The translations under genes and the position numbers were made by a program. 64,000 bases of DNA from an uncultured Sulfitobacter sp. (GTDB lineage Bacteria; Pseudomonadota; Alphaproteobacteria; Rhodobacterales; Rhodobacteraceae): positions 682,001 through 746,000 of the forward strand of contig NZ_CANMQS010000001.1 of the NCBI RefSeq assembly GCF_947500075.1. The letters are read 5' to 3'. Positions within the stretch are counted from its first letter, which is position 1. The number at the start of each line of letters is the position of its first letter. Positions 1 to 9,874 of the stretch are shown one piece after another. The notes under the pieces were generated by a model. That model was not told the DNA's origin. It did no database searches and saw only the letters and a program-made list of their open reading frames with translations.

Positions 1-2
1 CT

Positions 3-497
3 CTAAGGCTTCGTGCCCCGTTTGACCCAACAGTTCCTTGTAAAGAATGTGTTGCTTACGGCCTCGAAGCTCGTGCGACCATCGCTCGCAACGCGCGCTT
101 TGCCCCAGGTCAACACAACAACCATGAATGGGTTGCCGGGGCGTTTGACCATCTTCAGCATCTCATCCCGGAATCTTTCACATGTTTCTGTCGCGCGCTT
201 GTGTATTGTATTTCGACCGACAACCGCGCCGTTCTCTTCATAAAAATTCAATACGATAGCAGCGCCATTTACGGAGGACTTGAGGGGCGTTGCTTGCGAA
301 CCGCCAGCAATAGACCTCGTCCGGTTGATCTGAGTTGGCTCCTTGCGCAGCACGCAGGCCTTGCTGCCATCACTCAGCACAACCCGATCCTTCCCAGCAC
401 AATTTGCATTTGCCTCAGTGGCGGCAACAGAAAATAGAAATGCAGCACCACCTGCCAAAAGGATATTATGGGCACGTCTCAAAAAGGGGGAGTACAT
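3..497 (-). CDS. Secreted hypothetical protein, four cysteines
   Basis: I do not recognise this family. The start is taken as the ATG at 497, preceded by GGAG at a suitable distance; a TTG at 512 would add five residues. The 164-residue product opens with Arg residues and a hydrophobic stretch (LLAGGAAFLFSVAA), then a likely cleavage site after EANA, so it is probably exported to the periplasm. The mature part has four Cys, compatible with two disulfides, and is basic. It is complete in the window, its stop lying at the very left edge. A gap of about 260 bases separates it from the exonuclease gene, and no partner is evident. It is a plausible gene of unknown function. Confidence 0.6.
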   Translation of the reverse strand: MYSPFLRRAHNILLAGGAAFLFSVAATEANANCAGKDRVVLSDGSKACVLRKEPTQINRTRSIAGGSQATPLKSSVNGAAIVLNFYEENGAVVGRNTIHKRATETCERFRDEMLKMVKRPGNPFMVVVLTWGKARVASDGRTSFEAVSNTFFTRNCWVKRGTKP

Positions 498-761
498 CAA
501 TAACGACTCCAATTATGTTCAACTAAACTATTAAATACCTTAGCACACTTCCGCACTTTCAAACAAAACAATTAGGCACGTCTATTCCGTGAGCTTCTGC
601 ATACGACACAATTCAATTCTATCTGATCCTTTGAACAGTCTTTCAGATAATTCTATTGGATAAAGTCAATAATACACCTCAAATTCGAAAGTAATCCTCA
701 GCCGAGCCCGTCACTAACGTCTACCGCTTGAGTAGCGCTGCGCAGACATTGGCTTTCGACC

Positions 762-2174
762 CTATTGATTCAAATCCTCGAGCAGACGGCTGTGACGCCG
801 GGTTTCTGCGATCAGTTGCTCAAACGTCGTGAACCCCTTCGCTGCCACCAGCGGCAAGAGCCTGACCAGAACCTCTGCCGTTGCCTGGGCGTCACCCAGC
901 GCGGTGTGGCGTGCATGAGCGGGGATCGTGACCGAAAGCCGGTCGCACAGGGCATCCAGTGAATGCGCCTCCGTGGTGCCGAAAACCACGGCCGACAACA
1001 GCACCGTATCCAGCACAGGATGGGACCATTCGACCCCCATGACATCTGCCGACTTGCGCAACAGCCCGATATCAAACGGCGCATTATGCGCCACCAGCAC
1101 CGCATCCCGCGCGAAGTGGTGAAAGGCGCGCCCGACTGTGGCGATGTCCTTGGCATCCGCAACATCGGCATCCGTGACGTGATGGATTTTCGTGGACGAG
1201 GGCGGGATCGGGCGGCCCGGATTGACATAGACGTCCATCACCTCGCCCGCCACGATCCGCCCGTTCAGCACCCGGACCGCGCCAAGCTGCACGATGTCAT
1301 CCTTCTCGACCGACAGGCCCGTCGTTTCCGTATCAAAAGGCACGAAACAAAGTTCGGACAGCGGCGTCTTGGCGATCTCTTTCGGTGCGGTCGCATTGAT
1401 CAGATCGAAATCAAAAACCAGCGGTCGCGGATCAGTCAGCGCAAGCGTCTCCGTCTCCACGTCCACAAAGATCATGTGCCCGCCTTCCTCAAGCGCCTTG
1501 AGGCGGGCGTTGAGTGTGACGCCTTGCGCAGGCGCGGTGAGCGCGAAGGCCGTATAGGATCCCTTGGAAGACGCCCGTTCACGCGCCTCGAAAAAAGCTG
1601 CCAGATCAAAGTAATCCGCCAAAGGCGCCTTGAGGCGCGGCGGCGCGACCTCGGACAGGATCGCGGCAGCCTGACCGTCATAAAGAACGATCTCATCTGC
1701 GGCATTGAGGACAAGGGTCGCGATTGGGATTTCGGTAAGAAGTGCAGTCAGTTGTTCGCGTTCCGCTGTCAAAAGCTCCGTCTCACGGGCAATCTCACCA
1801 GCCGCACCTGACAGGGATGCCTTCACTGTCTGCGCCAGCGCATCGGCGGCGGGGGCAAGGTCCTCGAGGTATTGCGCGACGTCCGCGCTGACATCGCTTT
1901 CTACGCCGGCATGAGCCCTCAGCCGCAGATTGGCGGAGAGGGCGTTGATCGGCTTGGCGATGTTCTCATCGAACAACAGCCAGACGATCAGAACCAGCCC
2001 GGTGTTCAGAAACGCAAAAAGCACAAAGGCCGTCACAAACGCCCCCACAGGCACCGCGTCTTCGGCCCGTGACCAGCCAAACGCCATGGCGGCTGCCGCC
2101 AGCGCGGCCCCAGCCAGCGCCAGCAAGCAGAAGAACAGAAAGATCCGCAGGCGCAGGCTGAGTTTGGTGAGCAT
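762..2174 (-). CDS. Membrane-anchored PAS / DnaQ-type 3'-5' exonuclease
   Basis: The 470-residue protein has two N-terminal membrane segments (about residues 8-30 and 42-66), a HAMP-like linker (NIAKPINALSANLRLRA), a PAS-like segment near 150-200 and a C-terminal DEDDh exonuclease domain (about 277-465). The exonuclease motifs are visible: FDTETTGL (Exo I), HNAPFDIGLL (Exo II) and HTALGDAQATAEV (Exo III). This family is related to the proofreading subunit of DNA polymerase III, but the sensor-like membrane part shows it is not the replicative epsilon subunit. It is the last gene of the minus-strand run acs-adk-symporter-DUF294, an association I recall from other proteobacteria. Its role there, possibly nucleotide- or RNA-directed signalling, is inference. 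The upstream gene stops one base before this ATG, implying coupling. Confidence 0.85.
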   Translation of the reverse strand: MLTKLSLRLRIFLFFCLLALAGAALAAAAMAFGWSRAEDAVPVGAFVTAFVLFAFLNTGLVLIVWLLFDENIAKPINALSANLRLRAHAGVESDVSADVAQYLEDLAPAADALAQTVKASLSGAAGEIARETELLTAEREQLTALLTEIPIATLVLNAADEIVLYDGQAAAILSEVAPPRLKAPLADYFDLAAFFEARERASSKGSYTAFALTAPAQGVTLNARLKALEEGGHMIFVDVETETLALTDPRPLVFDFDLINATAPKEIAKTPLSELCFVPFDTETTGLSVEKDDIVQLGAVRVLNGRIVAGEVMDVYVNPGRPIPPSSTKIHHVTDADVADAKDIATVGRAFHHFARDAVLVAHNAPFDIGLLRKSADVMGVEWSHPVLDTVLLSAVVFGTTEAHSLDALCDRLSVTIPAHARHTALGDAQATAEVLVRLLPLVAAKGFTTFEQLIAETRRHSRLLEDLNQ

Positions 2175-2175
2175 A

Positions 2176-2694
2176 TCAGCCCCCGCAGACGAGCTTCAGG
2201 ATCGGGTCATCGGCGGGCATGGCTTCCCATTCGGCATTGGCGACCCTGCCCCCTTCGCCAAAATCCGCCCCGTCGATCAGAATGGCAGAGCGCGCGCCCG
2301 CACAGTCAAACAACATCGGCGCCTGCGTCACCGGCGACCAGCGGCCAAAGAAATACAGGTCGGTCAGGCGCTGATCGGGCAAGTCAGCGTTCGTGCGGGT
2401 CGTCGCCGTATCTGCTGCGACAAAGCGTTTGGTGTAGGGCCACACTTGCGTCCAGGGCCGTATCCAGCTCTGCTCCTCGATCTTCATGGCGATGTTGACC
2501 CCATCGGGCAGCCGTTCTGCGGTGCGGTCAAACCATGTGTATTCATTGGAAATGGTCATGCCGATCATGCCCAGACCGGCAACAACAGGCATGACCCATT
2601 TCGGCAGACGGCGACCGGTCACCATATTCAACAACAAAGCGACCCCGGCGCAGGCGATGCCTGCGAAAACTGTCGCGATCAATTCTACGAACAT
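2176..2694 (-). CDS. Small membrane protein of the acetate/symporter cluster
   Basis: This 172-residue protein has two N-terminal hydrophobic segments (about 3-24 and 33-52) followed by a hydrophilic region with two Cys. I cannot assign a function. It sits between the DUF294 gene (ending at 2699) and the exonuclease (starting at 2174), with gaps of only a few bases. Those three genes are therefore probably co-transcribed and the protein probably belongs to the same functional unit. The ATG at 2694 gives a sensible membrane N-terminus. The two membrane spans with a soluble C-terminal domain suggest inner-membrane anchoring. Confidence 0.7.
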   Translation of the reverse strand: MFVELIATVFAGIACAGVALLLNMVTGRRLPKWVMPVVAGLGMIGMTISNEYTWFDRTAERLPDGVNIAMKIEEQSWIRPWTQVWPYTKRFVAADTATTRTNADLPDQRLTDLYFFGRWSPVTQAPMLFDCAGARSAILIDGADFGEGGRVANAEWEAMPADDPILKLVCGG

Positions 2695-2698
2695 ATGC

Positions 2699-4519
2699 TC
2701 ATCCTAACGCACCTTTTCCCGATCCCGCAGCAGATTGCATCGTTTTGACCACAACAAACGCATCGCGCAGATGGCTGCGCTCAAAATCAGAAAGCGTGGA
2801 CGGATCAAGGTAGTTGCTCGGGTCCTGACCACTTCTGATCTGATCTGCCTGATGCTTGAGGCGCAGGTTTGCAACAAGATCATAGGCATCCAGCAGGTCC
2901 GCCCCGCCAGAGGAGGAGACAGCACCCGCCGCAATCGCAGCCTCCAGCCGGGCGCGCGTGTTCACTGGCAACAACTTGCCTTGCAAGGTGTAAATCCGGC
3001 CAAGATCGACTATCGGCACAACACCATTGTGTTTGAGATCCAGTTGATTGCGATGATCCCCTGACCGGATGGTCGCAAGCCCCCGCAGCAGCCCCAGCGG
3101 CGGCTGATGCTTGAGCGAGTTTGAAATCATATGCGCCCTGAAGATGGAGTTCTTTGAGGAAGCCTCAAGCGTTTCACGTTGCAGATCGTTGAAGAGGCTG
3201 TCGTCCCCGCCGATTGGCCGCAGATCAAACATGACGGATGCCAGCATCTGCGCTTCCGGGTTGGGTTTGGCGATCCAGCTTTGGAAGTACTCCCGCCAGA
3301 CTTTGAGTGGCTGACACCAGCGCGGGTTGGTCGCCATCATGTCGCCAGGACAATAGAAGTATCCGCAAACGTCCAATCCGTCGCTGACGATTTTCGCAAG
3401 CGCCGCGAAGTATGGCATATCCGCATCGCTCATCGCATCTGACAGGATCAGGCAATTGTCCTGATCGGAAACCCCCGTTTGCTCCTGACGCCCCTGACTG
3501 CCGCAGGCAAGCCAGACGTAAGGCACCGGCGGCGGGCCAAGCGTTTGTTCGGCAAGGGCCAGCAGGCGGCGGGTGGCCGTATCGGCAATGTCGGTGATCA
3601 GCCGGGTGATGACCTCATGCCGGTTGCCTGCATCGACCAGTTGTACCAGCACCTGCGGGATCTCTGCGGTGGCCCGCGCCATTTCCTCAGCGGATGCTGC
3701 CTTTGCCACACGGCCCACCAGTTCCGCCGATGATTTTGCCTGTGCGCGTGTCAGATCGGTCTGGGTGACGATCCCTTGCAGCGCCCCTCCCGTCACGATG
3801 GGCACATGACCGATGCCGCGTTCGACCATCAGATGCAGGACATCCGTCACCAGCGCCTGTGGCGCAAGCGTCAGCGGATCGGTGGTCATAATCGTAGAAA
3901 TCGGCGCGGTCGGGTCCATGCCTTCGGCAATCACGCGGGAGTTCATATCACGCAGGGTGACGATCCCTTGGAACTGCGCCGGGGTGCCCACGCATATCGA
4001 AGAGATCCTTCGCGCGTGCATCAAGGCAGCCGCTTTGCGAATGGGCGTATCGGGCGGGCAGATGACCGGATCACGGGTCATCAGTTTGGCAATTTGCAGG
4101 GTTCCAAGATCATTGGTGTTACCGCGCGGGGACGGGCGACGATCAAAGAACTTTGCGACCGCCGCATGTGTATCAATCAGTGTAAACAGCGTGTCGGAAG
4201 GCAACACGATCATGGTCGCCGCCGCTGTTACCGTTGCCGTACGGCTCGCCAATGCGCCCCGCAACAACGCGCGTTCACCAAATGAATTTCGGGTGCCAAG
4301 GATGGACAGTTGAGCGCCGGTTTCATCGGTAATCTCAATCTCACCTTCAACAATGATGTAAAGGTGCGCGACCGTATCCCCCACCGCGAAGACCGCCTCT
4401 CCCGCATCAAGCGTCAGCACGTCACAAACCTCAGCCACCGATGCAAGCACGCTGTCAGGCAAACTGTCATAGGGGTGGACGGAGGCAAGGAATTGCGTGA
4501 GCGCAGCAGGAAGCGTCAT
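2699..4519 (-). CDS. cNMP-binding / CBS / DUF294 nucleotidyltransferase-like protein
   Basis: The 606-residue protein contains, in order, an N-terminal cyclic-nucleotide-binding-type domain (about 10-125; VEGEIEITDETGAQ and FGERALLRGA are typical), a pair of CBS domains (about 140-265; ICPPDTPIRKAAALM), a DUF294 nucleotidyltransferase-like domain (ACGSQGRQEQTGVSDQDN has the GS...DxD pattern) and a C-terminal DUF294_C helical region. The family resembles the GlnD-type uridylyltransferase fold and is usually regarded as a signal-transduction protein. In many proteobacteria it lies next to a sodium/acetate-type symporter, as here, so it probably senses nucleotide or energy state for acetate uptake. 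That last point is inference. A GC-rich hairpin separates it from the symporter gene. Confidence 0.88.
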   Translation of the reverse strand: MTLPAALTQFLASVHPYDSLPDSVLASVAEVCDVLTLDAGEAVFAVGDTVAHLYIIVEGEIEITDETGAQLSILGTRNSFGERALLRGALASRTATVTAAATMIVLPSDTLFTLIDTHAAVAKFFDRRPSPRGNTNDLGTLQIAKLMTRDPVICPPDTPIRKAAALMHARRISSICVGTPAQFQGIVTLRDMNSRVIAEGMDPTAPISTIMTTDPLTLAPQALVTDVLHLMVERGIGHVPIVTGGALQGIVTQTDLTRAQAKSSAELVGRVAKAASAEEMARATAEIPQVLVQLVDAGNRHEVITRLITDIADTATRRLLALAEQTLGPPPVPYVWLACGSQGRQEQTGVSDQDNCLILSDAMSDADMPYFAALAKIVSDGLDVCGYFYCPGDMMATNPRWCQPLKVWREYFQSWIAKPNPEAQMLASVMFDLRPIGGDDSLFNDLQRETLEASSKNSIFRAHMISNSLKHQPPLGLLRGLATIRSGDHRNQLDLKHNGVVPIVDLGRIYTLQGKLLPVNTRARLEAAIAAGAVSSSGGADLLDAYDLVANLRLKHQADQIRSGQDPSNYLDPSTLSDFERSHLRDAFVVVKTMQSAAGSGKGALG

Positions 4520-4589
4520 GGGGGTGCCTCGTAATGAAAAGGAAGTGCCCGCAGGTGTGCGGGCATCCTCAGTCTTTCAGGAAGACCCA

Positions 4590-4616
4590 CCGCCGCACAG
4601 GAAAACCTTGCGGCGG
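4590..4616 (-). terminator. GC-rich hairpin between symporter and DUF294 genes
   Basis: CCGCCGC (4590-4596) pairs with GCGGCGG (4610-4616), and an inner AGG/CCT pair closes a short A-rich loop. It follows the stop of the symporter gene on the minus strand. No convincing T-run follows, so it may be an attenuating or RNA-stabilising hairpin rather than a full terminator. Confidence 0.45.
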
Positions 4617-4627
4617 CGGGACGTTGT

Positions 4628-6412
4628 TCAGTGACCTTCGACAGCCGTACCGGCACCACGTGGCACACGAACGCTTTCGACCAGATCCTTGATCTCCTGC
4701 GGGGTTTCCTTGGTCATGCCGGAGACAACGAACGCCACCGCAAAGTTGACCATCGCACCGATTGCACCAAAGGAAGTGGATTTAATCGGCCCAAGCAGCG
4801 GATCGGCATCGGTGAAGGAGTTGGTGTCAGGAATGAAGAACCACCCCTTGTGCAGGAAGATATAGAGCAGCGTGACCACCAGACCGGCCAGCATCCCTGC
4901 CACCGCGCCCACGTTGTTGATGCGGGTCGAGAAGATCCCCATCATCAGCGCCGGGAAGATCGAAGCCGCCGCAAGGCCAAAGGCCAGCGCCACGGTTTGC
5001 GCCGCAAATCCCGGTGGGTTGAGGCCCAGCAGAACCGCGACCACAATCGCCGCTGCCATTGAGATACGCGCTGCCATCAGCTCGTTTTTCTCTGACATGT
5101 TTGGCGTCAGCTGTCCTTTCAGCAAGTCGTGACTGACCGCCGAGGAAATCGCCAGCAACAAACCCGCCGCCGTCGACAGGGCCGCCGCAAGGCCACCCGC
5201 CGCGACAAGGCCGATCACCCAGCCGGGAAGCGATGCAATCTCCGGATTGGCCAGAACAAGGATGTCGCGGTTGAAGTTGGTCAGCTCATTGCCTTCCCAG
5301 CCGTTCTCCGCCGCTTTAGTCTGCAGATCCGCGTTCTTGTCGTTGTAGTACTGGATCTTGCCGTCGCCGTTCTTGTCTTCCCAACCCAGAAGGCCGGTTT
5401 TCTGCCACGTCGCCATCCAGGCGTACTCTGGATCGGTTTCGATCTGCTCCACGCTCACGGCTTCAGCGTTTGTGCCATTGGGCCACATCAGTTCAGAGAT
5501 GTTCAGCCGTGCCATCGCACCCACCGCAGGGGCAGTCAGATAGAGCAGTGCGATGAACACCAGCGTCCAGCCCGCAGACCAGCGCGCATCAGACACCTTG
5601 GGCACCGTAAAGAAGCGCATAATGACGTGGGGCAGACCCGCCGTGCCGATCATCAGCGACAGCGTAAAGAGCACCATGTTCAGCGTTGACCCATGCGCCG
5701 CCGTATACTCGGCAAACCCAAGATCGGTCACGATCTGGTTCAGCTTGGCCAGCAGCGGCTCACCGCTTTCGACGGTACCAAACAGCCCCAGCGCAGGGAT
5801 CGGATTGCCCGTCAGTTGCAGGGAGATAAAGACCGCCGGAATGGTATAGGCCGTGATCAGCACGCAGTATTGTGCCACCTGCGTATAGGTCACGCCCTTC
5901 ATACCGCCGAACACAGCGTAGGCGAAAACAACGCAGGCCCCGATCAGCAGACCCCAGAAGGCGTCGATCTCAAGGAAACGGCCAAAGGCAATGCCCACGC
6001 CCTGCATCTGACCGATCACATAAGTGATGGAAGCCACCAACAGACAGATCACCGCCACCATCCGCGCGGTCTTGGAATAGAACCGGTCGCCGATGAACTC
6101 GGACACAGTGAACTTGCCGAACTTGCGCAGGTACGGTGCAAGCAGCAAGGCCAGCAGCACATAGCCGCCCGTCCAGCCCATCAGGAAGGAGGAGTTGTCA
6201 TAACCTGTAAAGGCAATCAGCCCCGCCATGGAGATGAAGGAGGCGGCAGACATCCAGTCAGCAGCGGTCGCCATGCCGTTGGTGACAGGGTGTACGCCGC
6301 GTCCGGCTGCATAGAATTCCGATGTGGAGCCCGCACGGGCCCAGATCGCGATGCCGATGTAGAGCGCAAAAGAAGCACCCACAAACAGCAGGTTGAGTGT
6401 AAACTGGTCCAT
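4628..6412 (-). CDS. Sodium:solute symporter, ActP/VC_2705-like
   Basis: The 594-residue membrane protein of the SSS family has about thirteen hydrophobic segments and begins with a typical N-out segment. EFYAAGRGVHPVTNGMATAA and GLAAALSTAAGLLLAISSAV are the conserved SSS stretches. It most resembles the larger subunit of two-component sodium/solute (acetate-type) symporters: the DUF4212 small subunit lies four bases upstream and acs lies two genes further. It probably imports acetate or another small carboxylate with sodium at the inner membrane. An extra-membrane insert (about 300-400) carries an EF-hand-like loop (DKNGDGKIQYYN, near residue 345). Substrate identity is inferred from the neighbours. 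Confidence 0.9.
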   Translation of the reverse strand: MDQFTLNLLFVGASFALYIGIAIWARAGSTSEFYAAGRGVHPVTNGMATAADWMSAASFISMAGLIAFTGYDNSSFLMGWTGGYVLLALLLAPYLRKFGKFTVSEFIGDRFYSKTARMVAVICLLVASITYVIGQMQGVGIAFGRFLEIDAFWGLLIGACVVFAYAVFGGMKGVTYTQVAQYCVLITAYTIPAVFISLQLTGNPIPALGLFGTVESGEPLLAKLNQIVTDLGFAEYTAAHGSTLNMVLFTLSLMIGTAGLPHVIMRFFTVPKVSDARWSAGWTLVFIALLYLTAPAVGAMARLNISELMWPNGTNAEAVSVEQIETDPEYAWMATWQKTGLLGWEDKNGDGKIQYYNDKNADLQTKAAENGWEGNELTNFNRDILVLANPEIASLPGWVIGLVAAGGLAAALSTAAGLLLAISSAVSHDLLKGQLTPNMSEKNELMAARISMAAAIVVAVLLGLNPPGFAAQTVALAFGLAAASIFPALMMGIFSTRINNVGAVAGMLAGLVVTLLYIFLHKGWFFIPDTNSFTDADPLLGPIKSTSFGAIGAMVNFAVAFVVSGMTKETPQEIKDLVESVRVPRGAGTAVEGH

Positions 6413-6416
6413 GTTC

Positions 6417-6677
6417 CTACTCCTCGTCCACGCCGTGTTCCTGGTCGAGCTTGTTCATGCGCCATGCGTAGAAAAAGATCAGGATCAGGAAGATGATGAT
6501 CGACCCTTGCTGGGCGAACCAGAAGCCAAGATCGGTGCCGCCGACGGCGATGCCGGACAGCAAGGGGCGCAGGATGATCCCGAACCCGAATGAGACCAGC
6601 GCCCATATGGCAAGGCTGATCAGGATGAGACGCACATTGGCTGACCAATAGGCGTTTTTATCGTTGTCTTGGGACAT
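6417..6677 (-). CDS. DUF4212 sodium/substrate symporter small subunit
   Basis: The 86-residue protein has two membrane segments (about 20-41 and 54-73), and the pattern YWSANVRLILISLAIWALVS near the N-terminus is characteristic of DUF4212. Family members are the small partner of SSS-type symporters and are nearly always encoded just before the large subunit, as here with a four-base gap. It ends in an acidic tail (QEHGVDEE). The two products probably form one inner-membrane complex. The spacing to adk upstream is only 60 bases, so transcription may continue from acs through adk into this pair. Confidence 0.9.
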   Translation of the reverse strand: MSQDNDKNAYWSANVRLILISLAIWALVSFGFGIILRPLLSGIAVGGTDLGFWFAQQGSIIIFLILIFFYAWRMNKLDQEHGVDEE

Positions 6678-6737
6678 GTGTTGGTTCCCTCCTCCGTTTG
6701 GTTCCCTTCAGGCCGCGGGGGCCTGCCAATGAATGCG

Positions 6738-7427
6738 TTATGCCGTGGCTTTCGACACAACCGCGTTGAGTGCGGCGGCGATGTCGTCAATCGCCCCCAT
6801 CGCCGGAACGCGGGACAGCGCGCCTTTGGTCTCGTAGTAGTCAATCAGCGGTGCGGTCTGGGCGTGGTAGGCCTCCAGCCGCTGCGCCACTGTCGCTGCG
6901 TTGTCATCCGCGCGGCGTTTCATATCGGTGCTGCCGCAGTGATCGCAGGTACCTGCCACTGCTGTAGGTTTGAAGTGATCGTGATACCCTTCTCCGCAAC
7001 CACCACAGGTGAAGCGGCCAGAGATGCGGGTGACCATCGCTTCGTCCTCAACCTCAAGGCTGATGGCGGCATTGATGCACTGCCCGGTGTCACACAGGAG
7101 CGTGTCCAACGCTTCGGCCTGAACAGTCGTGCGTGGGAAACCGTCAAGGATCACGCCTTTGGTGCAATCCGGTTCAGCCAGTCTGTCCCGCAGGATTGCA
7201 ATCACGATCTCATCGCTGACCAGATCGCCTGCGTCCATCACCGCCTTGGCTTGCTTGCCCGCGTCCGTGCCCGCCGCGACGGCGGCGCGCAGCAGATCGC
7301 CGGTAGAAAGCTGGATCAGCCCGTGGGTCTCTTCCAGCAACCGCGCCTGCGTGCCTTTGCCGGCACCCGGAGGGCCAAGCAGGATCAGAACGGGTGCCAC
7401 AGTCGGGGTCATTGCGCCGTCCATCAT
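6738..7427 (-). CDS. adk: Adenylate kinase, zinc-lid type
   Basis: It converts AMP and ATP to two ADP in the cytoplasm. The 229-residue product has the P-loop [10 protein letters not shown] near residue 19, the AMP-binding GFPRT motif, and a lid with two CxxC pairs (CGGC and CDHC), which in this family bind a structural zinc. DDN and QTAPL near the end are also typical. The ATG at 7427 overlaps the acs stop (ATGA), so the two genes are translationally coupled; a second in-frame ATG follows at 7424. Acetyl-CoA synthetase releases AMP, so this Adk may recycle it locally. Most bacteria also carry adk in the ribosomal-protein cluster, so this may be a second copy, which the window cannot show. 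Confidence 0.95.
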   Translation of the reverse strand: MMDGAMTPTVAPVLILLGPPGAGKGTQARLLEETHGLIQLSTGDLLRAAVAAGTDAGKQAKAVMDAGDLVSDEIVIAILRDRLAEPDCTKGVILDGFPRTTVQAEALDTLLCDTGQCINAAISLEVEDEAMVTRISGRFTCGGCGEGYHDHFKPTAVAGTCDHCGSTDMKRRADDNAATVAQRLEAYHAQTAPLIDYYETKGALSRVPAMGAIDDIAAALNAVVSKATA

Positions 7428-9433
7428 GCGTCCCCTTTTCCATGCGCTACCGCGTCGCTGCTTGAGCGCTGGCGGTTCATGCGGTTTTCGATCAGATCAT
7501 CGACGACCGACGGATCCGCCAAGGTCGAAGTGTCGCCCAGCGCGCCGAAATCATCCTCCGCAATCTTGCGCAGGATACGCCGCATGATCTTGCCGGAGCG
7601 GGTCTTTGGCAGGCCCGGCGCCCACTGGATCAGATCCGGCTTCGCAATCGGACCAATTTCGGTCCGGACCCAGGTCTCCAGCTCCTTGCGCAGCGCATCC
7701 GAAGGCCCTTCGCCAATCATCAAAGTGACATAGGCGTAGATGCCCTGCCCTTTGACATCATGGGGATAGCCAACCACGGCGCTTTCAGCGACCTTCGCAT
7801 GGGCGACCAGAGCGCTTTCGACCTCCGCCGTGCCCATACGGTGGCCGGAGACGTTGATCACATCGTCAACCCGACCCGTGATCCAGTAATCCCCATCTTC
7901 GTCGCGGCGACAGCCGTCCCCAGAGAAATAGTAGCCCTTGTAGTCCCCGAAATAGGTCTTCTCGAACCGTTCATGATCCCCCCAAACGGTGCGCATCTGG
8001 CCGGGCCAGCTGTCCTTCATGCACAGGACGCCCTCAACCCCGTTCCCTTCGATGACGTCACCAGAGGTGGGTTCCAGCACAACAGGCTGCACGCCGAAGA
8101 ACGGTATCTGCGCCGCACCGGGTTTCAGCTTCGTGGCACCGGGCAGCGGGGTCAGCATGTGACCGCCCGTTTCGGTCTGCCAGAAGGTATCGACGATGGG
8201 GCAATTGCCCTTGCCGACAACCTCATTGTACCAGTTCCACGCTTCAGGATTGATCGGCTCGCCAACCGATCCAAGCAGGCGCAGATCCGACAGATCGTGC
8301 TTCTCGACCCACTCTTTGCCCGCGCCCATCAGCGCGCGGATGGCGGTGGGGGCGGTGTAGAACTGGTTCACTTTGTGCTTGGCACAAATTTCCCAGAACC
8401 GGCCCGCATCGGGAAATGTTGGCACCCCTTCGAACATGATCGTCGTGGCACCATTGGCCAGCGGACCGTACACGATATAGCTGTGCCCGGTCACCCAACC
8501 CACATCCGCCGTGCACCAGAAGACATCGCCATCGTGGTAATCGAACACGATCTCATGGGTCATGGCGGCATAAACCAGATAACCACCTGTGGTATGCACC
8601 ACGCCTTTGGGCTGCCCGGTGGAGCCGGAGGTGTAGAGGATGAACAATGGATCTTCGGCCGCCATTTCAACCGGCGCGCAATCGGCGGAGGCTTCCGCCA
8701 TCAGCGCGTTGCAATCATGATCGCGGTCGGTCCAGGTGGTCTGCCCGCCCGTGCGTTTGACCACAAGACATTGCACATGGTCCTTGCAATGCAGCAGCGC
8801 GGTATCGGCGTTTGATTTCAATGGCGTTTCTCGTCCGCCCCGGGGCGCATGATCTGCGGTAATGACAACTTTAGCGTCACATCCGTTGATACGCGCCCCC
8901 AGAGCGTCCGGGGAGAAACCGGCGAAAACGATGGAATGAATGGCACCGATCCGTGTGCAGGCCAGCATGGCGTAAGCGGCTTCAGGGATCATCGGCAGAT
9001 AGATGACAACCCGGTCACCCTTCTCCACCCCCAGCGACCGCAACACATTCGCCATTTTGGCGACGGATTGGTGCAGTTGTTTATAGGTGATGTGCTGCGC
9101 AGGTTCTTTTCTGGGATCATCCGGTTCCCAGATGATCGCGGTCTGATCACCGCGCGTTTCAAGGTGGCGGTCGATGCAATTGGCTGAGACATTCAGCGTG
9201 CCATCCTCGAACCAGCGGATGTCAACGTTACCGGGTTCGAACGATGTGTTCTTTACCTTCGAATAAGGCTTGATCCAGTCAATGCGCTTTCCATGTTCAG
9301 CCCAGAATGTGTCCGGCTCAGCCACGGATGCGGCGTACATCTGCGCATAATCTGCGGCGCTGACATGCGGCTGTGGCTGACTGACATCTGGTGAAACGGC
9401 GTCTGTTGATTTTGCTAGAACCTTGGTGATCAT
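7424..9433 (-). CDS. acs: Acetyl-CoA synthetase (AMP-forming)
   Basis: It activates acetate with ATP and CoA to acetyl-CoA, AMP and pyrophosphate. The 669-residue length is normal for Acs. The adenylation motif [12 protein letters not shown], the motif [20 protein letters not shown] and the C-terminal [10 protein letters not shown] (the lysine acylated by Pat-type enzymes in this family) are all present. The start is the ATG at 9433 because GAGGAGG lies upstream; the reading frame extends 32 codons further without a better start. It heads the acs-adk-DUF4212-symporter run, which together imports acetate, activates it and removes the AMP produced. Confidence 0.96.
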   Translation of the reverse strand: MITKVLAKSTDAVSPDVSQPQPHVSAADYAQMYAASVAEPDTFWAEHGKRIDWIKPYSKVKNTSFEPGNVDIRWFEDGTLNVSANCIDRHLETRGDQTAIIWEPDDPRKEPAQHITYKQLHQSVAKMANVLRSLGVEKGDRVVIYLPMIPEAAYAMLACTRIGAIHSIVFAGFSPDALGARINGCDAKVVITADHAPRGGRETPLKSNADTALLHCKDHVQCLVVKRTGGQTTWTDRDHDCNALMAEASADCAPVEMAAEDPLFILYTSGSTGQPKGVVHTTGGYLVYAAMTHEIVFDYHDGDVFWCTADVGWVTGHSYIVYGPLANGATTIMFEGVPTFPDAGRFWEICAKHKVNQFYTAPTAIRALMGAGKEWVEKHDLSDLRLLGSVGEPINPEAWNWYNEVVGKGNCPIVDTFWQTETGGHMLTPLPGATKLKPGAAQIPFFGVQPVVLEPTSGDVIEGNGVEGVLCMKDSWPGQMRTVWGDHERFEKTYFGDYKGYYFSGDGCRRDEDGDYWITGRVDDVINVSGHRMGTAEVESALVAHAKVAESAVVGYPHDVKGQGIYAYVTLMIGEGPSDALRKELETWVRTEIGPIAKPDLIQWAPGLPKTRSGKIMRRILRKIAEDDFGALGDTSTLADPSVVDDLIENRMNRQRSSSDAVAHGKGDA

Positions 9434-9874
9434 GGGCGTCCTCCTCACGCTGCGCCAGCGGTTCTTCCGGTGTCCAGAAAACGCGGCGGCTGCGGAGGAA
9501 AATACACATTTTTGAGACTCATCGACCAATGCGCTGGTCTTAAATAGTTTTTTTGTAAATTTTTTCGCGCCGAAGTGAGTAAATAGGTTAACAACTTTTC
9601 ACAACGGGGATTTTGCCCATGATTTCCGCGATCTATCTCAAACGGGATGCAGCCCCGCATTCCCGTTCGGCATACAATTGTATACATAAATTCCGAGATC
9701 CATACGCGGCGAAAGCTGCCGCCCGATGCCTGCGTGCCGACCATTCGCTGCGCAACCAGACGAATCGCGCATGCCGCATGCACGGCTGCTTACCCGGATT
9801 CGCACCATCCGCCCCGCGGCGGTGACACTCAGACGGCGGGAAAGTGAAAGACGATCAGATGCCGCAGGAACCGG
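9434..9874. other. Intergenic region upstream of acs and downstream of the RND permease gene
   Basis: This holds no convincing gene; a 70-codon plus-strand frame here lacks a ribosome-binding site. It must contain the acs promoter. A 12-bp palindrome, ATACAATTGTAT, lies at about 9672-9683 and overlaps TTGTATACA (9678-9686), which resembles the TTGTATACAA-type sites bound by GntR/FCD regulators. That is suggestive only. Confidence 0.35.

Noticed and set aside
9613..9825. A 70-codon frame between acs and the RND permease gene
   Set aside because: No ribosome-binding site, Arg/Cys-rich composition and no similarity to anything recognised.
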